Notes: a model not told the origin generated them from the letters alone. A stretch of DNA of 64,000 nucleotides from Nitrospirillum sp034653355 (GCF_034653355.1 NZ_JAYEER010000004.1:868001-932000); one strand, 5' to 3'. Counted from the first letter of the stretch, positions 9,120-19,948 are shown. Program-made: numbers and translations.

Positions 9120-9149
9120 TTGACAGATATGTAGGTGCCTACTGATTAT
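9120..9149 (+). promoter_or_regulatory. Promoter with embedded operator-like repeat
   Basis: A perfect TTGACA at 9120-9125 is followed after 18 bases by GATTAT at 9144-9149, a plausible sigma-70 promoter for the serine hydrolase. The spacer contains GTAGGTGCCTAC (9131-9142), a 5-bp inverted repeat with a two-base centre. A MarR dimer bound there would block RNA polymerase. The site also lies 25-36 bases upstream of the marR start, which suggests autoregulation. Confidence 0.6.
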
Positions 9150-9193
9150 AGGAGCACCGGACCGGGATGTCCAGAATCAGGGTAGGGGAAGAT

Positions 9194-10336
9194 ATGGAAC
9201 TGACGCGCCGTCATGTGATTGCCGCTGGGGCCGGGGTCCTGATGGCACGCAGGGCATGGGCCCAAACCCCTGCCCACCTGGACCACGACATCCGCATCAC
9301 CTTGGCCCAGGCCGGCATTCCTGGTGCCGCGGTGGGCTACGCCCAGGAGGGGCGGGTACGATTTGTGCGCGGCTACGGCTATGCCGACGTGGCCCGCCGC
9401 CGGCCGGTGACGCCGGACACGGTGTTCGCCATCGCCTCCATCACCAAGACCATCACGGCGGCGGCCATCCTGCGCCTGGCGGGGCAGAGGCGCTTGCGGC
9501 TGGACGATCCGGTGGCGGCCCATCTCGACTTTCCCGTCGTCAACCCGCACCACCCCGGCGCGGTCATCACCGTGCGCCACCTGCTGACCCACACCTCCGG
9601 CATCTCGGACGAAAAGTACTACGCGGTGAATTTCCTGCACCGGGGCGGCGACACGCCGCTGGCCTTGCGCGACATGCTGGTCGGCTATCTGGTGCCGGGC
9701 GGCACCTATTATGATGCGGACGGCTGTTACGCCGCCGCGGCACCGGGAGAGGCCTGGGACTATTGCAATGTCGGCTTCGCCCTGCTGGGCTATGTCGCCG
9801 GCCGCGTCGGCGGCTTTGACGCCCGCATGGCCATCCGCCAGTTCCTGATGGCGCCCCTGGGCATGCGCCACAGCTATTGGACCTTGGGCGAGGTGCCACC
9901 CGCCCTGGCCGCCACGCCCTATGAGGATGGGAAGCCCGTGCCCACCATGGGTTTCCCCGACTGGTCGGCCGGCATGCTGCAATCCTCCGCCGCCGACTTC
10001 ACCCGCTACATCGCCGCCTGCGCCAACGATGGCGCGGCGGAGGGCGCGCGCGTGCTGCCGGCCGGCACGATGGCGCGGATGCTGACGCGCCAGCCGGCGC
10101 CGAACCTGCCCGGCTGGCTGACGGGCCAGGGCCTGGGCTGGATGATGGGGCCGCTGGACGGCATGGACCGATGGGAGCATTGGGGCGGGGCGGAAGGCAT
10201 CTTCACCGTGGCCTATCTGGACCCCGACCGCCGCCAGGGTGTCACCATCCTGACCAACGCCACCGCGACGGACGCCGCCAAGGCTGCGGTGAAGCGGGTG
10301 GCGGCGCGTTTGCTGCGGGAGGGACCGGATTTATAA
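9194..10336 (+). CDS. Exported beta-lactamase-like serine hydrolase
   Basis: The protein is 380 residues and belongs to the class C beta-lactamase/penicillin-binding-protein-like hydrolases (esterase, D-aminopeptidase or lactamase-like). The catalytic triad motifs are visible: S82-I-T-K85, Y190-C-N192 and H329-W-G331, the last replacing the KTG of true lactamases and typical of the esterase-type branch. The N-terminus (MELTRRHVIAAGAGVLMARRAWA) is a signal peptide with a twin-arginine pair, so Tat or Sec export is possible. ATG at 9194 follows AGGGGAAGAT; an upstream start at 9167 is less likely. Substrate is unknown. Confidence 0.82.
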   Translation: MELTRRHVIAAGAGVLMARRAWAQTPAHLDHDIRITLAQAGIPGAAVGYAQEGRVRFVRGYGYADVARRRPVTPDTVFAIASITKTITAAAILRLAGQRRLRLDDPVAAHLDFPVVNPHHPGAVITVRHLLTHTSGISDEKYYAVNFLHRGGDTPLALRDMLVGYLVPGGTYYDADGCYAAAAPGEAWDYCNVGFALLGYVAGRVGGFDARMAIRQFLMAPLGMRHSYWTLGEVPPALAATPYEDGKPVPTMGFPDWSAGMLQSSAADFTRYIAACANDGAAEGARVLPAGTMARMLTRQPAPNLPGWLTGQGLGWMMGPLDGMDRWEHWGGAEGIFTVAYLDPDRRQGVTILTNATATDAAKAAVKRVAARLLREGPDL

Positions 10337-10703
10337 GGGGTGATCCTGTGCGTCTGGCGCCACGCTGCGTTGCGTCGCGGCATGTCACGGAATCCTTGGC
10401 TTTTGTCAGCCACCCCCGTATGGTCCGCCTCGCCTGAGTGGCCGAGGGGCCCCCTGGCGCATGGTTATGGTCGTCTCCGCTTTCCAGGGGGCGACGCCAG
10501 CGCCGCTTCCATAGCCCCGCTTCTTTCGGGGTTGTGATCGCCGGATGGGTCCGGCTTTCCACACGTTCCGACGTTGCGCCGCTCTTTCGTTGGCTGGTGC
10601 CGCCTGCCGTTCATTCGGCGGGCGCGGTGCCGGCTTGTTTGTTCGCGTGCCTTTCCCGGGCGGGAGGGGCGCGGCGCTGTTTTGCTATGTGAAGGAAAGT
10701 CCC
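10337..10703. other. Intergenic region/long leader of the helicase gene
   Basis: The reading frame of the helicase stays open backwards to 10545, but the upstream part has no DEAD-box resemblance and looks non-coding. A small hairpin (AGCCCCG with CGGGGTT, 10513-10533) is present without a T run. A long untranslated leader would fit the cold-inducible helicases of this family, but I cannot show that here. Confidence 0.4.
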
Positions 10704-12395
10704 TTGGATTTGCCCGTTGCCGCCAATACCGAAGTGACCGAAACCGAAATTCTCGACGCCGTCGAGCTGGACGCCGCCAATGACGGCCGCGCCACTTTCG
10801 CCGACCTGGGCTTGGCCCCCGCCCTGACCAAGGCGCTGGAAGAAGTCGGCTACCAATACCCCACCCCCATCCAGGAGCGGGCCATCCCCGTCGCCCTGGC
10901 TGGCCGCGACCTGATCGCGTCCGCCAACACCGGCACCGGCAAGACCGCGGCCTTCGTGCTGCCGGCGCTGCACCGCATGGCCACCACCCCGCGCCCGCTG
11001 AGCGCCGAGGGCCTGCAGACCTTTGGGCCCCGCCTGCTGGTGCTGACCCCCACGCGTGAGCTGGCGACCCAGGTGATGGACGCCGTCCGCGGCTATTCCA
11101 AGTACAGCCGCATCCACACCCTGGCCATCCTGGGCGGCATGCCCTACCGCCAGCAGCTGGAGATGCTGCGCCGCCGGGTCGACCTGGTGGTCGCCACCCC
11201 CGGCCGCCTGATCGACCATCTGGAGCGTGGCCGCCTGGACCTCTCCACCGTCGAGATGCTGGTGCTGGACGAGGCCGACCGCATGCTGGACATGGGCTTC
11301 CTGGAGCCCGTGGAGATGATCGCCAACGCCTGCCCGGAAAACCGCCAGACCCTGCTGTTCACCGCCACGGTGGACAAGGCCATGGTGCGCCTGGCCGGCA
11401 ACCTGCTGAAGAACCCGGAGCGCGTTGATGTCGCCGGCGGCAGCGTCAACGTCAGCGCCATCGAGCAGCGCTTCCTGCGGGCCGATGGCCTGGAGCATAA
11501 GGAAAAGCTGCTGGCCCACCTGGTGGCCGACCCGTCCATGAACAAGGGCATCGTCTTCGCCGCCACCAAGCGCGACGCCGACCGCCTGGCCGACAGCCTG
11601 TCGGAAATGGGCTACGCCGCCGCTCCGCTGCACGGTGACATGCGCCAGCAGGAGCGTAACCGCACCGTCCAGGCCCTGCGCAACGGCCGTGTCCGCCTGC
11701 TGGTGGCCACCGACGTGGCCGCCCGCGGCATCGACGTGCCGGACGTGACCCATGTCATCAACTTCGACCTGCCGCGCCAGGCCGAGGATTACGTGCACCG
11801 CATCGGCCGCACCGGCCGCGCCGGCAACACCGGCAACGCCTTCAGCCTGTACACCCGTCATGAGTGGGGCCTGGTGCGCGGCATCGAAGGTTACACCCAG
11901 ACCCGCGCCGTTGAGCATGTCATCCCGGGCCTGGAGCCGCGTGAGCTGCCCAAGCGCCCGGCCGGCGGCCCCGGCGGCGCCCCCGGTGGCCGTCCGCGCA
12001 AGTCGTTCGGCGGCCATGGTGGCGGCTTCAAGCAAGGCGGCTTCAAGCAGGGCGGCTTCGGTGGCGACCGGAAGCCGGATGGCTTCCGCGCCGAGGGACC
12101 CCGGGGCGAAGGCCCGCGCGGTGAGCGCGGCGACCGCCCGGAAGGCGGCTTCAAGAAGTTTGGCGGCCCCCGCCCTGATGGCCAGCACCGCGGCGAAGGC
12201 CATCGGCAGGACCGCCCGGCCCGCGTCCACGGCGCCGGTCACGGTGGCGGCAACGGCGGCGGCTACCACCCGCTGGACGGTGCCAAGCCGGCCCGCGATG
12301 GCGCCCGCAAGCACGGCAACGGCCCGCGCCCGGCTCGGGTGCAGGGTGACGGCGGGACGGGGGGCTTGCGCCGTCCGCGTTCTTCCGCCAATTAA
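10704..12395 (+). CDS. DEAD-box ATP-dependent RNA helicase (RhlE-like)
   Basis: This RNA helicase of about 563 residues unwinds structured RNA in ribosome assembly or mRNA decay. It has the full motif set: Q motif (YPTPIQERAIP), ANTGTGKT, PTRELATQ, ATPGRL, VLDEADRMLDMGF, the TAT motif, ATDVAARGID and HRIGRTGRAG. After about residue 415 there is a Gly/Arg/Lys-rich disordered tail with GGFKQGGFKQGGF repeats, suited to RNA binding. The start is uncertain: I favour TTG at 10704 because AAGGAAAG sits 5 bases upstream; GTG at 10689 is possible. The gene ends at a strong terminator before prfC. Confidence 0.88.
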   Translation: MDLPVAANTEVTETEILDAVELDAANDGRATFADLGLAPALTKALEEVGYQYPTPIQERAIPVALAGRDLIASANTGTGKTAAFVLPALHRMATTPRPLSAEGLQTFGPRLLVLTPTRELATQVMDAVRGYSKYSRIHTLAILGGMPYRQQLEMLRRRVDLVVATPGRLIDHLERGRLDLSTVEMLVLDEADRMLDMGFLEPVEMIANACPENRQTLLFTATVDKAMVRLAGNLLKNPERVDVAGGSVNVSAIEQRFLRADGLEHKEKLLAHLVADPSMNKGIVFAATKRDADRLADSLSEMGYAAAPLHGDMRQQERNRTVQALRNGRVRLLVATDVAARGIDVPDVTHVINFDLPRQAEDYVHRIGRTGRAGNTGNAFSLYTRHEWGLVRGIEGYTQTRAVEHVIPGLEPRELPKRPAGGPGGAPGGRPRKSFGGHGGGFKQGGFKQGGFGGDRKPDGFRAEGPRGEGPRGERGDRPEGGFKKFGGPRPDGQHRGEGHRQDRPARVHGAGHGGGNGGGYHPLDGAKPARDGARKHGNGPRPARVQGDGGTGGLRRPRSSAN

Positions 12396-12410
12396 GTCCC
12401 GCGTTTGATG

Positions 12411-12442
12411 ACGGGGCCGTCCGCACCGGACGGCCCCGTTTT
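12411..12442 (+). terminator. Intrinsic terminator of the helicase gene
   Basis: A perfect 13-bp stem (ACGGGGCCGTCCG and its complement) has a three-base loop CAC and ends in TTTT. It lies 15 bases after the helicase stop and upstream of prfC. Confidence 0.9.
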
Positions 12443-12476
12443 CGCCTTTGCAAGCCTATAGCCAGTACCAGGTCCC

Positions 12477-14090
<1,614 letters not shown>

Positions 14091-14238
14091 CCGGGGCTGC
14101 CCAGGCATCCCGACGCGTGAGGGACGAAGCCCTTATGCGGAAAGGACGAAATGGCGCATCCGCCGGATGGCGCGGTGACAGGGGCCAATCCCGGGCGGTA
14201 TCATCCGCGCCGAAGATGGGTAAGTCGGAAGGCGTGAC

Positions 14239-15639
14239 ATGTCGGGTTCTTCCCGGTCACCGGGTTACATGCGGGGTGCCGGACTGTCGCGGCGCCGCCT
14301 GGTGGGCGGTCTGGGGCTGGCGCCCCTGCTGGCGGCGGGCCTGCCCGGCCTGGCGGGGGCGGTGGCCAGCCGCCCAGGGCCCATCCGTCCCGGGCGCACG
14401 GTGGTGGTCATCGGCGCTGGTCTCGCCGGCCTGGCCGCCGCGGGCGCCCTGCGCCAGGCGGGGGCCGAGGTCACCGTGCTGGAGGCCCGCGCCCGCGTGG
14501 GCGGCAGGGCCTGGACCGAGGCGCGGCCCTTCGGCTTCCCCTACGACATCGGCTGCGCCTCGTTGGAGGCGACGGCCGACAACCCGTTGCGGCGCCTGCT
14601 GGATGAACGCGGCATGGAAACGGTGCCGGACGACGGCGCCGACGACCTGCTGTTCTTCGACACCAAGGAGGCCGACGCCGACACCGACGCGGCGGCCGCC
14701 GACGCCATCGACCGGCTGGAACGCGCGGTGAAGGACGCCGGCCGCGCCCAGGTCGACCGTTCCGCCGCCGAGCTGGTGCCCGACCTGGGGAACCTGGGCC
14801 AGCTGGCCACCGCCTTGGTGGGGCCGCTGGACTTCGGGGTGGAGCTGAAGGACCTGTCCAGCCTGGACGCCGCCCGCCGTCCGGATGCGGAGGCGGCGCT
14901 GTGGTTTCCGCGTGGCATCGGCACGGCCGTCGCCGGCCTGGCCAAGGACATGGCGCGGGATGTGAAGATCACGCTGTCCAGCCCCGTCAGCCGCATCGAC
15001 TGGTCGGGCAGCGGCGTGCGTGTCACCACGCCCAAGGGGGTGGTCAGCGCCGACGCCGCCATCATCACCGTGCCCATTTCGGTGCTGGCTTCGGGTGGCG
15101 TCACCTTCGACCCGCCGTTGCCCGACAGCGTGCGTACCGCCTTCGACGGCCTGGCCACCGGCTTGGTCAACCGCATCGCCCTGGGCTACAAGCCCGACAG
15201 CCTGGACTGCGACCCCTTCACCGCCCTGGACCAGGTGCGCGGTGACGGCCGCGTGCTGGATCTGTGCCTACGGCCCTTCGGCCGGGAACTGGCCATCGCC
15301 ACCGTGGGCGGCGACTTGGCCCGCCAGCTGGAGAGGGCCAAGGACCAGGAGGCGGTGGACCTGGTGCGCGACGCCGTGGCCGACGTCTTCGGGTCGCTCA
15401 CCCGCCGGCAGGCCACCGCCTGGCACGTCAGCCGCTGGGGGACCGACCCCTATTCCCTGGGGTCCATGACCGCCGCCAAGCCGGGTCATGCCGAGGCGCG
15501 GCGCATCCTATCGGAACCCGTGGGCGACCGGTTGTGCTTCGCCGGTGAGGCCTGTTCGCTCACCTGGCCCGGCTGGCTGCCCGGCGCCTATGAGACGGGC
15601 ATGGCCGCCGCCCAGCGCGTGCTGGCGCTACCGTCATGA
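14239..15639 (+). CDS. Exported flavin-dependent amine oxidase family protein
   Basis: This 466-residue FAD enzyme resembles monoamine/polyamine oxidases. The N-terminus carries a Tat-like signal (SRRRLVGGLGL) and a hydrophobic stretch. The dinucleotide-binding motif VVVIGAGLAGLAAA starts at residue 55, followed by EARARVGGRAWT, and the C-terminus has the FAD-contacting FAGEACSLTWPGWLPGAYETG. Oxidation of an amine to an aldehyde with release of hydrogen peroxide is the family reaction; the substrate is not predictable. The start has GGAAGG upstream. Its stop overlaps the next gene by four bases (ATGA), which links it to a VOC protein. Confidence 0.82.
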   Translation: MSGSSRSPGYMRGAGLSRRRLVGGLGLAPLLAAGLPGLAGAVASRPGPIRPGRTVVVIGAGLAGLAAAGALRQAGAEVTVLEARARVGGRAWTEARPFGFPYDIGCASLEATADNPLRRLLDERGMETVPDDGADDLLFFDTKEADADTDAAAADAIDRLERAVKDAGRAQVDRSAAELVPDLGNLGQLATALVGPLDFGVELKDLSSLDAARRPDAEAALWFPRGIGTAVAGLAKDMARDVKITLSSPVSRIDWSGSGVRVTTPKGVVSADAAIITVPISVLASGGVTFDPPLPDSVRTAFDGLATGLVNRIALGYKPDSLDCDPFTALDQVRGDGRVLDLCLRPFGRELAIATVGGDLARQLERAKDQEAVDLVRDAVADVFGSLTRRQATAWHVSRWGTDPYSLGSMTAAKPGHAEARRILSEPVGDRLCFAGEACSLTWPGWLPGAYETGMAAAQRVLALPS

Positions 15640-16028
15640 ACGCGCGCGCCATCCTGAAGGGCATGGCACCGTTCTTCATCGTGCGCGACGTGGCGGCGTC
15701 GGCGGCGTTCTATCGCGACGCGCTGGGGTTCACGGTCATGCACATGTCTCCGGAAGAGGCGCCCTTCTTCGCCATCGTCGTGCGGGATGGCGCCATGCTG
15801 TTCCTGAAGTCGGTGGAGGTGGAGCCGGTGCCCAACCCCGCGCGGGCGGCCAACGCGCGCTGGGACTCGTACGTCAATACCGACGAACCGGACGCGCTCG
15901 CCGTTGAATTCCTGGGGCGCGGCGTCGTCTTTTCCGTGCCGCTGCAAGACACGGATGACGGCCTGCGCGGTTTTGAATTGATGGATCCCGACGGCTACAC
16001 CCTGTTTTTCGGTCGCCCCCGGGGGTGA
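15636..16028 (+). CDS. VOC (glyoxalase/bleomycin-resistance) family protein
   Basis: This 130-residue protein of the vicinal-oxygen-chelate fold has two beta-alpha-beta-beta-beta modules. Hallmarks are FFIVRDVAASAAFYRDALGF at the N-terminus and GFELMDPDGYTLFF at the C-terminus. Such proteins bind small hydrophobic or metabolite ligands, sometimes with a metal; a catalytic role is not evident. It is translationally coupled to the amine oxidase gene upstream, so it may act on or sequester a product of that enzyme (inference). Confidence 0.82.
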   Translation: MNARAILKGMAPFFIVRDVAASAAFYRDALGFTVMHMSPEEAPFFAIVVRDGAMLFLKSVEVEPVPNPARAANARWDSYVNTDEPDALAVEFLGRGVVFSVPLQDTDDGLRGFELMDPDGYTLFFGRPRG

Positions 16029-16182
16029 AGGCCGAGGGGTGGGCACCATCCCCCCGATTTTGTTGAAAGGAAGGGTTAACGCCTTCATGATTATATGAGC
16101 CTGCCCCGAGCGGGGGCGGGACGGTGGGCCCTACCTGGACGGAAGTCCCAACGGGCCCGGTGCACGAGCGTTGCGGGGTAGC

Positions 16183-16719
16183 ATGACGGCCATCGAAACG
16201 GATGGTGGGGGCGAGCAGGAACTGCCGCGAAAGAAGTTCAGCGGCAAGAAGATCGTCATGTTCGTGGTGGTGCCGCTGCTGCTCATCGCACTCATCGCCG
16301 GCGGCCTGATCTTCAGCGGCCTGCTGGACGGCTTGCTGGGCAAGAAGAAGGCGGAGGAGGCGGAGGAGAAGCCCGCCGCCGCGGAGGAGGCGTTCGACCC
16401 CAAGGCGCCCCCGGTGTTCTTCCCCCTGGGTGAGCTGCTGATCAACCTGCAGACCAACGAACGCCGCCCGGCCTTCCTGAAGCTGAAGATCCAGCTGGAG
16501 ATCTACAAGGAAGAGGACAGGCCCAAGCTGACCCTGGCCACGCCGCGCATCGTCGACACCTTCCAGACCTATTTGCGCGAACTGCGGCTGGACGATCTGA
16601 GGGGCTCGGCCGGCATCTACCGCCTGCGGGAGGAGTTGCTGCAGCGGGTGAACGCGGCCGCCGCGCCGGTGCGGGTGAGGGACGTGCTGTTTGAGGAAAT
16701 TCTGGTACAATCACAGTGA
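16183..16719 (+). CDS. fliL: Flagellar basal body-associated protein FliL
   Basis: FliL is a single-pass inner-membrane protein that surrounds or supports the stator at the flagellar motor. The 178-residue protein has a basic N-terminus, one transmembrane helix at about residues 25-46, a charged Lys/Glu-Ala linker, and the periplasmic domain with LGELLINLQTNERRPAFLKLKIQLE and ...LRLDDLRGSAGIYRLREELLQRVN. ATG at 16183 with GGGG upstream is preferred over TTG at 16171. It precedes fliM by about 220 bases, a gap that contains a sigma-54-like promoter. Confidence 0.9.
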   Translation: MTAIETDGGGEQELPRKKFSGKKIVMFVVVPLLLIALIAGGLIFSGLLDGLLGKKKAEEAEEKPAAAEEAFDPKAPPVFFPLGELLINLQTNERRPAFLKLKIQLEIYKEEDRPKLTLATPRIVDTFQTYLRELRLDDLRGSAGIYRLREELLQRVNAAAAPVRVRDVLFEEILVQSQ

Positions 16720-16778
16720 GATGGGGCAGAGCCTTAAACGGTCCTGTCATCGTTTGGGTGGTCAGGGCGCGTGCGTGC

Positions 16779-16793
16779 TGGCATGGATATTGC
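16779..16793 (+). promoter_or_regulatory. Sigma-54-like promoter upstream of fliM
   Basis: TGGCATGGATATTGC matches the TGGCA-N6-TTGC type -24/-12 element, with the invariant GG and GC separated by exactly 10 bases. It lies 145 bases before fliM, in the fliL-fliM gap. Flagellar genes of alphaproteobacteria are often sigma-54-dependent. Confidence 0.55.
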
Positions 16794-16937
16794 CGCGACA
16801 ATGATCGTAGTATGGCCTGGTACGTGCATACGTCTGAACAATCGGCGTCCCGCCCGGTTTCGTGATGGGCTGTCGCCTGGTGATCAAAGGGGTACCGGGG
16901 CCCCGCATGCGAGTTTTGTACGCTGGAGCGCTGACCG

Positions 16938-18016
16938 ATGCCGGATCCGCAGGAGCTGAGTGAAGAGGAACGCATGGCCGCCGAATGGGCGGCCTTGGCG
17001 GACGAGGGCGCCGGCGACAGTGGCTTTGGCGACATGGGCGGCGGGGCCACCCGCGTCCTGAACCAGGATGAGATCGACAGCCTGCTGGGCTTCGACAAGG
17101 ATGGCGCCGGCGACGGCGACAATTCCGGCATCATGGCGCTGGTCAACTCGGCGCTGGTGAATTACGAACGCCTGCCCATGCTGGAGGTGGTGTTCGACCG
17201 CCTGGTCCGCATGATGTCGACCTCCTTGCGCAACTTCACCTCCGACAACGTGGAAGTCAGCCTGGACCAGATCTCCTCGTCCGTTTCGGCGATTACCTCA
17301 ACTCCATTCCGCTGCCCGCGATGCTGGCCGTCTGCAAGGCGGAGGAATGGGACAACTATGGCCTGATGGTCATCGATTCGGCGCTGATCTACTCCATCGT
17401 CGACGTGCTGCTGGGCGGCCGGCGCGGCACGGCGGCCATGCGCATCGAGGGCCGCCCCTACACCACCATCGAGCGCAACCTGGTGGAGCGCATGGTGCAC
17501 GTGGTGCTGTCCGACCTGTCGGCGGCCTTCGACCCCCTGTCGCCCGTCACCTTCCGCTTCGACCGGCTGGAAACCAACCCGCGCTTCGCCACCATCGCCC
17601 GCCAGGCCAACGCCGCCGTGCTGGTGAAGCTGCGCATCGACATGGAGGATCGCGGCGGCCGCCTGGAACTGCTGATCCCCTACGCCACCCTGGAACCCGT
17701 GCGCGAACTGCTGCTGCAGATGTTCATGGGTGAAAAGTTCGGCCGCGACAGCATCTGGGAAACCCACTTGGCCAGCGAGCTGTGGATGACCGACGTGCAC
17801 CTGTCGGCGGTGCTGGATGAGATCACGCTGTCGCTCTACGACGTGCTGAACTGGAAGGTGGGCTCACGCGTGCTGCTGAACGTGGCGCCGGACGACACCA
17901 TCGAGCTGCGGTGCGGCGACGTGCCCATGTTCCTGGGCCGCATGGGGCGCAAGGGCGGCAACATCGCCGTCCGCATCGACCGCGAGGCGCCCAAGCCGGA
18001 GACCGCGCCGACATGA
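16938..18016 (+). pseudogene. fliM: Flagellar motor switch protein FliM, frameshifted
   Basis: FliM is the C-ring switch protein that binds CheY-P. The first frame (16938 onward) encodes the N-terminal CheY-binding segment (VLNQDEIDSLLGFD) and runs to QISS, then becomes nonsense and stops at 17366. From 17280 the +1 frame continues with VRFGDYLNSIPLPAML and the rest of FliM to 18016. The join lies at TCCTCGTCC (17275-17283); adding one G (TCG GTC CGT) restores about 359 residues of standard FliM. This is therefore a one-base deletion, real or a sequencing error. The downstream genes overlap as in an intact operon, and the rest of the sequence is fully conserved, so the lesion is recent or artefactual. 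Confidence 0.85.
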
Positions 18017-18939
18017 GCCTGACCATCCTGCTTTCCTTGGCTTTGGATGTGGTGGTGGGCGGCCTGCTGGTCGCCACCATCGTTTACGCCTTGCGCCTGA
18101 ACCGCCAGATCGCCCAGCTGCGCGACAGCCGGGGCGAGATGGAGACCCTGGTGCGGGAATTCAGCGAGGCCACCGCCCAGGCGGACGCCGGCGTGAAGGG
18201 CATGCGCAAGGCCGCCGCCGAATCCGGCGAGGCGTTGCAGTACCTGATCGGCCGCGCCGACAAGATGCGGGAAGAACTGGAGCAGATGACCCAGGCGGCC
18301 GACGCCCTGGCCGCGCGTCTGGAAGGCGCCGCCCGGCGCGCCCGCGCCAATGCCGGTCCGCCGGAACCCGCGCGCGACACACGGCCCGAACCCCGTGATC
18401 TGCCCCGCGCGGAAGCCCTGCGCGGCAGCGCCGCCGGTGGTGGCGGCCTGGTCGGCGGCCTCGCGGGCGGCATGAACGGCCACAGGTCGGAAACGCCGCG
18501 CGGCGGTGCCGCCGGAATTCGGCCCGATCCGCGCCCCCTGCCGGCGCGCCTGGAGGCGGAGCGCGGCCAGGAACGCCCCAACGAGCGTTCAACCGCCGAA
18601 CGACAGCTGGCGGAGCGCATGGCGGCGGAGCGCCAGATCGCCGAGCGGCAAATGGCCGAGCGCCTGGCCGGCGAGCGGCTGAACGGCGACCATATGAATG
18701 GCGAGCGCGCGCCCGAACGCGCGCCCCGGCCCGAGCGGCCGGGCGACCGCTACGGCAACGACGCCGGCCTGGATGACAACCGCCCCACGCCCCGCGCGGC
18801 ACCGGCGCGCCTGCCGGCGCCGGGCGCCGCCGCGCCGGGTGGCGAGACCGCCGGCGGCCAGGCGGGCGGCAACCAGCCCGAGGCCCGCTCGCGCGCTGAG
18901 CGTGAATTGCTCCAGGCCTTGGAGAACATGCGTCAATGA
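18013..18939 (+). CDS. DUF6468 flagellar-operon protein
   Basis: The protein has 308 residues and one N-terminal transmembrane helix (about residues 3-25). A conserved amphipathic helical domain of about 90 residues (LNRQIAQLRDSRGEMETLVREFSEATAQADAGVKGMRKAAAESG) follows, then a long disordered tail. This N-terminal domain is what I recognise as DUF6468, found in alphaproteobacterial flagellar operons. The tail carries AER-type charged repeats at about residues 195-230 and Pro/Gly/Ala-rich sequence. It overlaps fliM (ATGA) upstream and motE downstream. Function is unknown; position suggests a role at the motor. Confidence 0.7.
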   Translation: MSLTILLSLALDVVVGGLLVATIVYALRLNRQIAQLRDSRGEMETLVREFSEATAQADAGVKGMRKAAAESGEALQYLIGRADKMREELEQMTQAADALAARLEGAARRARANAGPPEPARDTRPEPRDLPRAEALRGSAAGGGGLVGGLAGGMNGHRSETPRGGAAGIRPDPRPLPARLEAERGQERPNERSTAERQLAERMAAERQIAERQMAERLAGERLNGDHMNGERAPERAPRPERPGDRYGNDAGLDDNRPTPRAAPARLPAPGAAAPGGETAGGQAGGNQPEARSRAERELLQALENMRQ

Positions 18940-19865
18940 CGGCTGAACCTTCGGCTCCCCGGCAAGGCCGGCCTACGGCGGCACCCAATGGGGCGCCCAT
19001 CGGGGCCGTGCCCAAGGCTGTCGGTCCCCAGGGCCCTCGGACCCAGCGTCCGGCGCCGGCCGCTGGTGCCCGCGCGGCTGCGGGCAAGGCCGGCCGCGCG
19101 CCCAAGAAAGAGGCGGCGCCCAAGGTTCCGCTGTGGCGCCGCCTGCGCCTGCGTCTGTTGCCGGCCACCATCTTCGCCGCCGTGCTGCTGCTGGGCGCGC
19201 GCGCGGGCGACGTGTGGTGGACCCTGACCGTGGGGGCGGCCCCGCCCGACGTGCCGGCCGCCAAGGCCCAGGGCCCGGCGCCGGAGAAGCCGGCCACACC
19301 CGCCGCCGCGCCCGCGAAACCGGCCGAAAACCCGGCCGCCAAGCCCGCCGAGGGCGCGGCCAAGGCCCCGGCCGCCGACGCCAAGGGGGAGACCCGAGGG
19401 GAGGGCGGCAGGCCGGAGCCCTCGGGCAGCCCGACGGACGGCCAAAGCTTCACGCCCAAGGATGTGGAGCTGCTGCAGCGCCTGGCGGAACGGCGCGAGG
19501 CCCTGGACAGCCGGGAGCGCGACCTGGACCAGCGCGAGGCCATGCTGCAGGTGGCGAGCCAGCGGCTGGACCAGAAGCTGGCGGAGATGCAGGCGCTGAA
19601 GAAGCAGCTGGACGGCCTGGTCAACCAGGTCAACGCCGATCAGGCGCAGCAGTTGGACAGTCTGGTGAAGATTTACGAGACGATGAAGCCGGCCGAGGCC
19701 GCCCGCATCTTCGAGGCCATGGACGACAAGGTGCTGCTGAACGTGATCAGCCGCATGAAGGAGGCCAAGGCCGCCCCGGTGCTGGCCGCCATGACGCCCA
19801 AGCGGGCGGAGCAGGTCACCACCATGCTGGCCGACCGCAAGCGACTGCCCAGCGTGCCGCAATGA
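18936..19865 (+). CDS. motE: MotE-like flagellar motor chaperone
   Basis: This 309-residue protein has one transmembrane segment (about residues 68-90), a Pro/Ala-rich linker, a coiled coil (ALDSRERDLDQREAMLQVASQRLDQ) and a C-terminal MgtE-N-like helical domain (KIYETMKPAEAARIFEAMDDKVLLNVISRMKEAKAAPVLAAM). This architecture matches MotE, which in rhizobia is a periplasmic chaperone for MotC and stator function. Its start overlaps the DUF6468 gene by four bases. No motC was seen in the window. Confidence 0.78.
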   Translation: MTAEPSAPRQGRPTAAPNGAPIGAVPKAVGPQGPRTQRPAPAAGARAAAGKAGRAPKKEAAPKVPLWRRLRLRLLPATIFAAVLLLGARAGDVWWTLTVGAAPPDVPAAKAQGPAPEKPATPAAAPAKPAENPAAKPAEGAAKAPAADAKGETRGEGGRPEPSGSPTDGQSFTPKDVELLQRLAERREALDSRERDLDQREAMLQVASQRLDQKLAEMQALKKQLDGLVNQVNADQAQQLDSLVKIYETMKPAEAARIFEAMDDKVLLNVISRMKEAKAAPVLAAMTPKRAEQVTTMLADRKRLPSVPQ

Positions 19866-19948
19866 GCGCGCCCACCAACCGCACCAAACCCCAACCCAGC
19901 CGCCACCAGGCCCGATAACCGGCCCCATTTGACGAGACGAGAGCCGCC

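Noticed and set aside
10513..10533. Hairpin in the leader of the helicase gene
   Set aside because: It has only a 7-bp stem including a G-T pair and no T run, so I do not call it a terminator.
10545..10703. N-terminal extension of the helicase frame
   Set aside because: The extra residues have no helicase resemblance, and AAGGAAAG before TTG 10704 marks a better start.
10611..12314. Minus-strand open frame opposite the helicase
   Set aside because: Antisense shadow; the plus strand has complete DEAD-box motifs.
16158..16174. Sigma-54-like sequence just before fliL
   Set aside because: The invariant GG of the -24 element is TG, and the start site would fall inside the fliL gene.
19862..19918. 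Eighteen-codon frame overlapping the motE stop
   Set aside because: It has an ATGA overlap but no recognisable sequence; too short to support as a gene, although a coupling leader for cheZ is conceivable.
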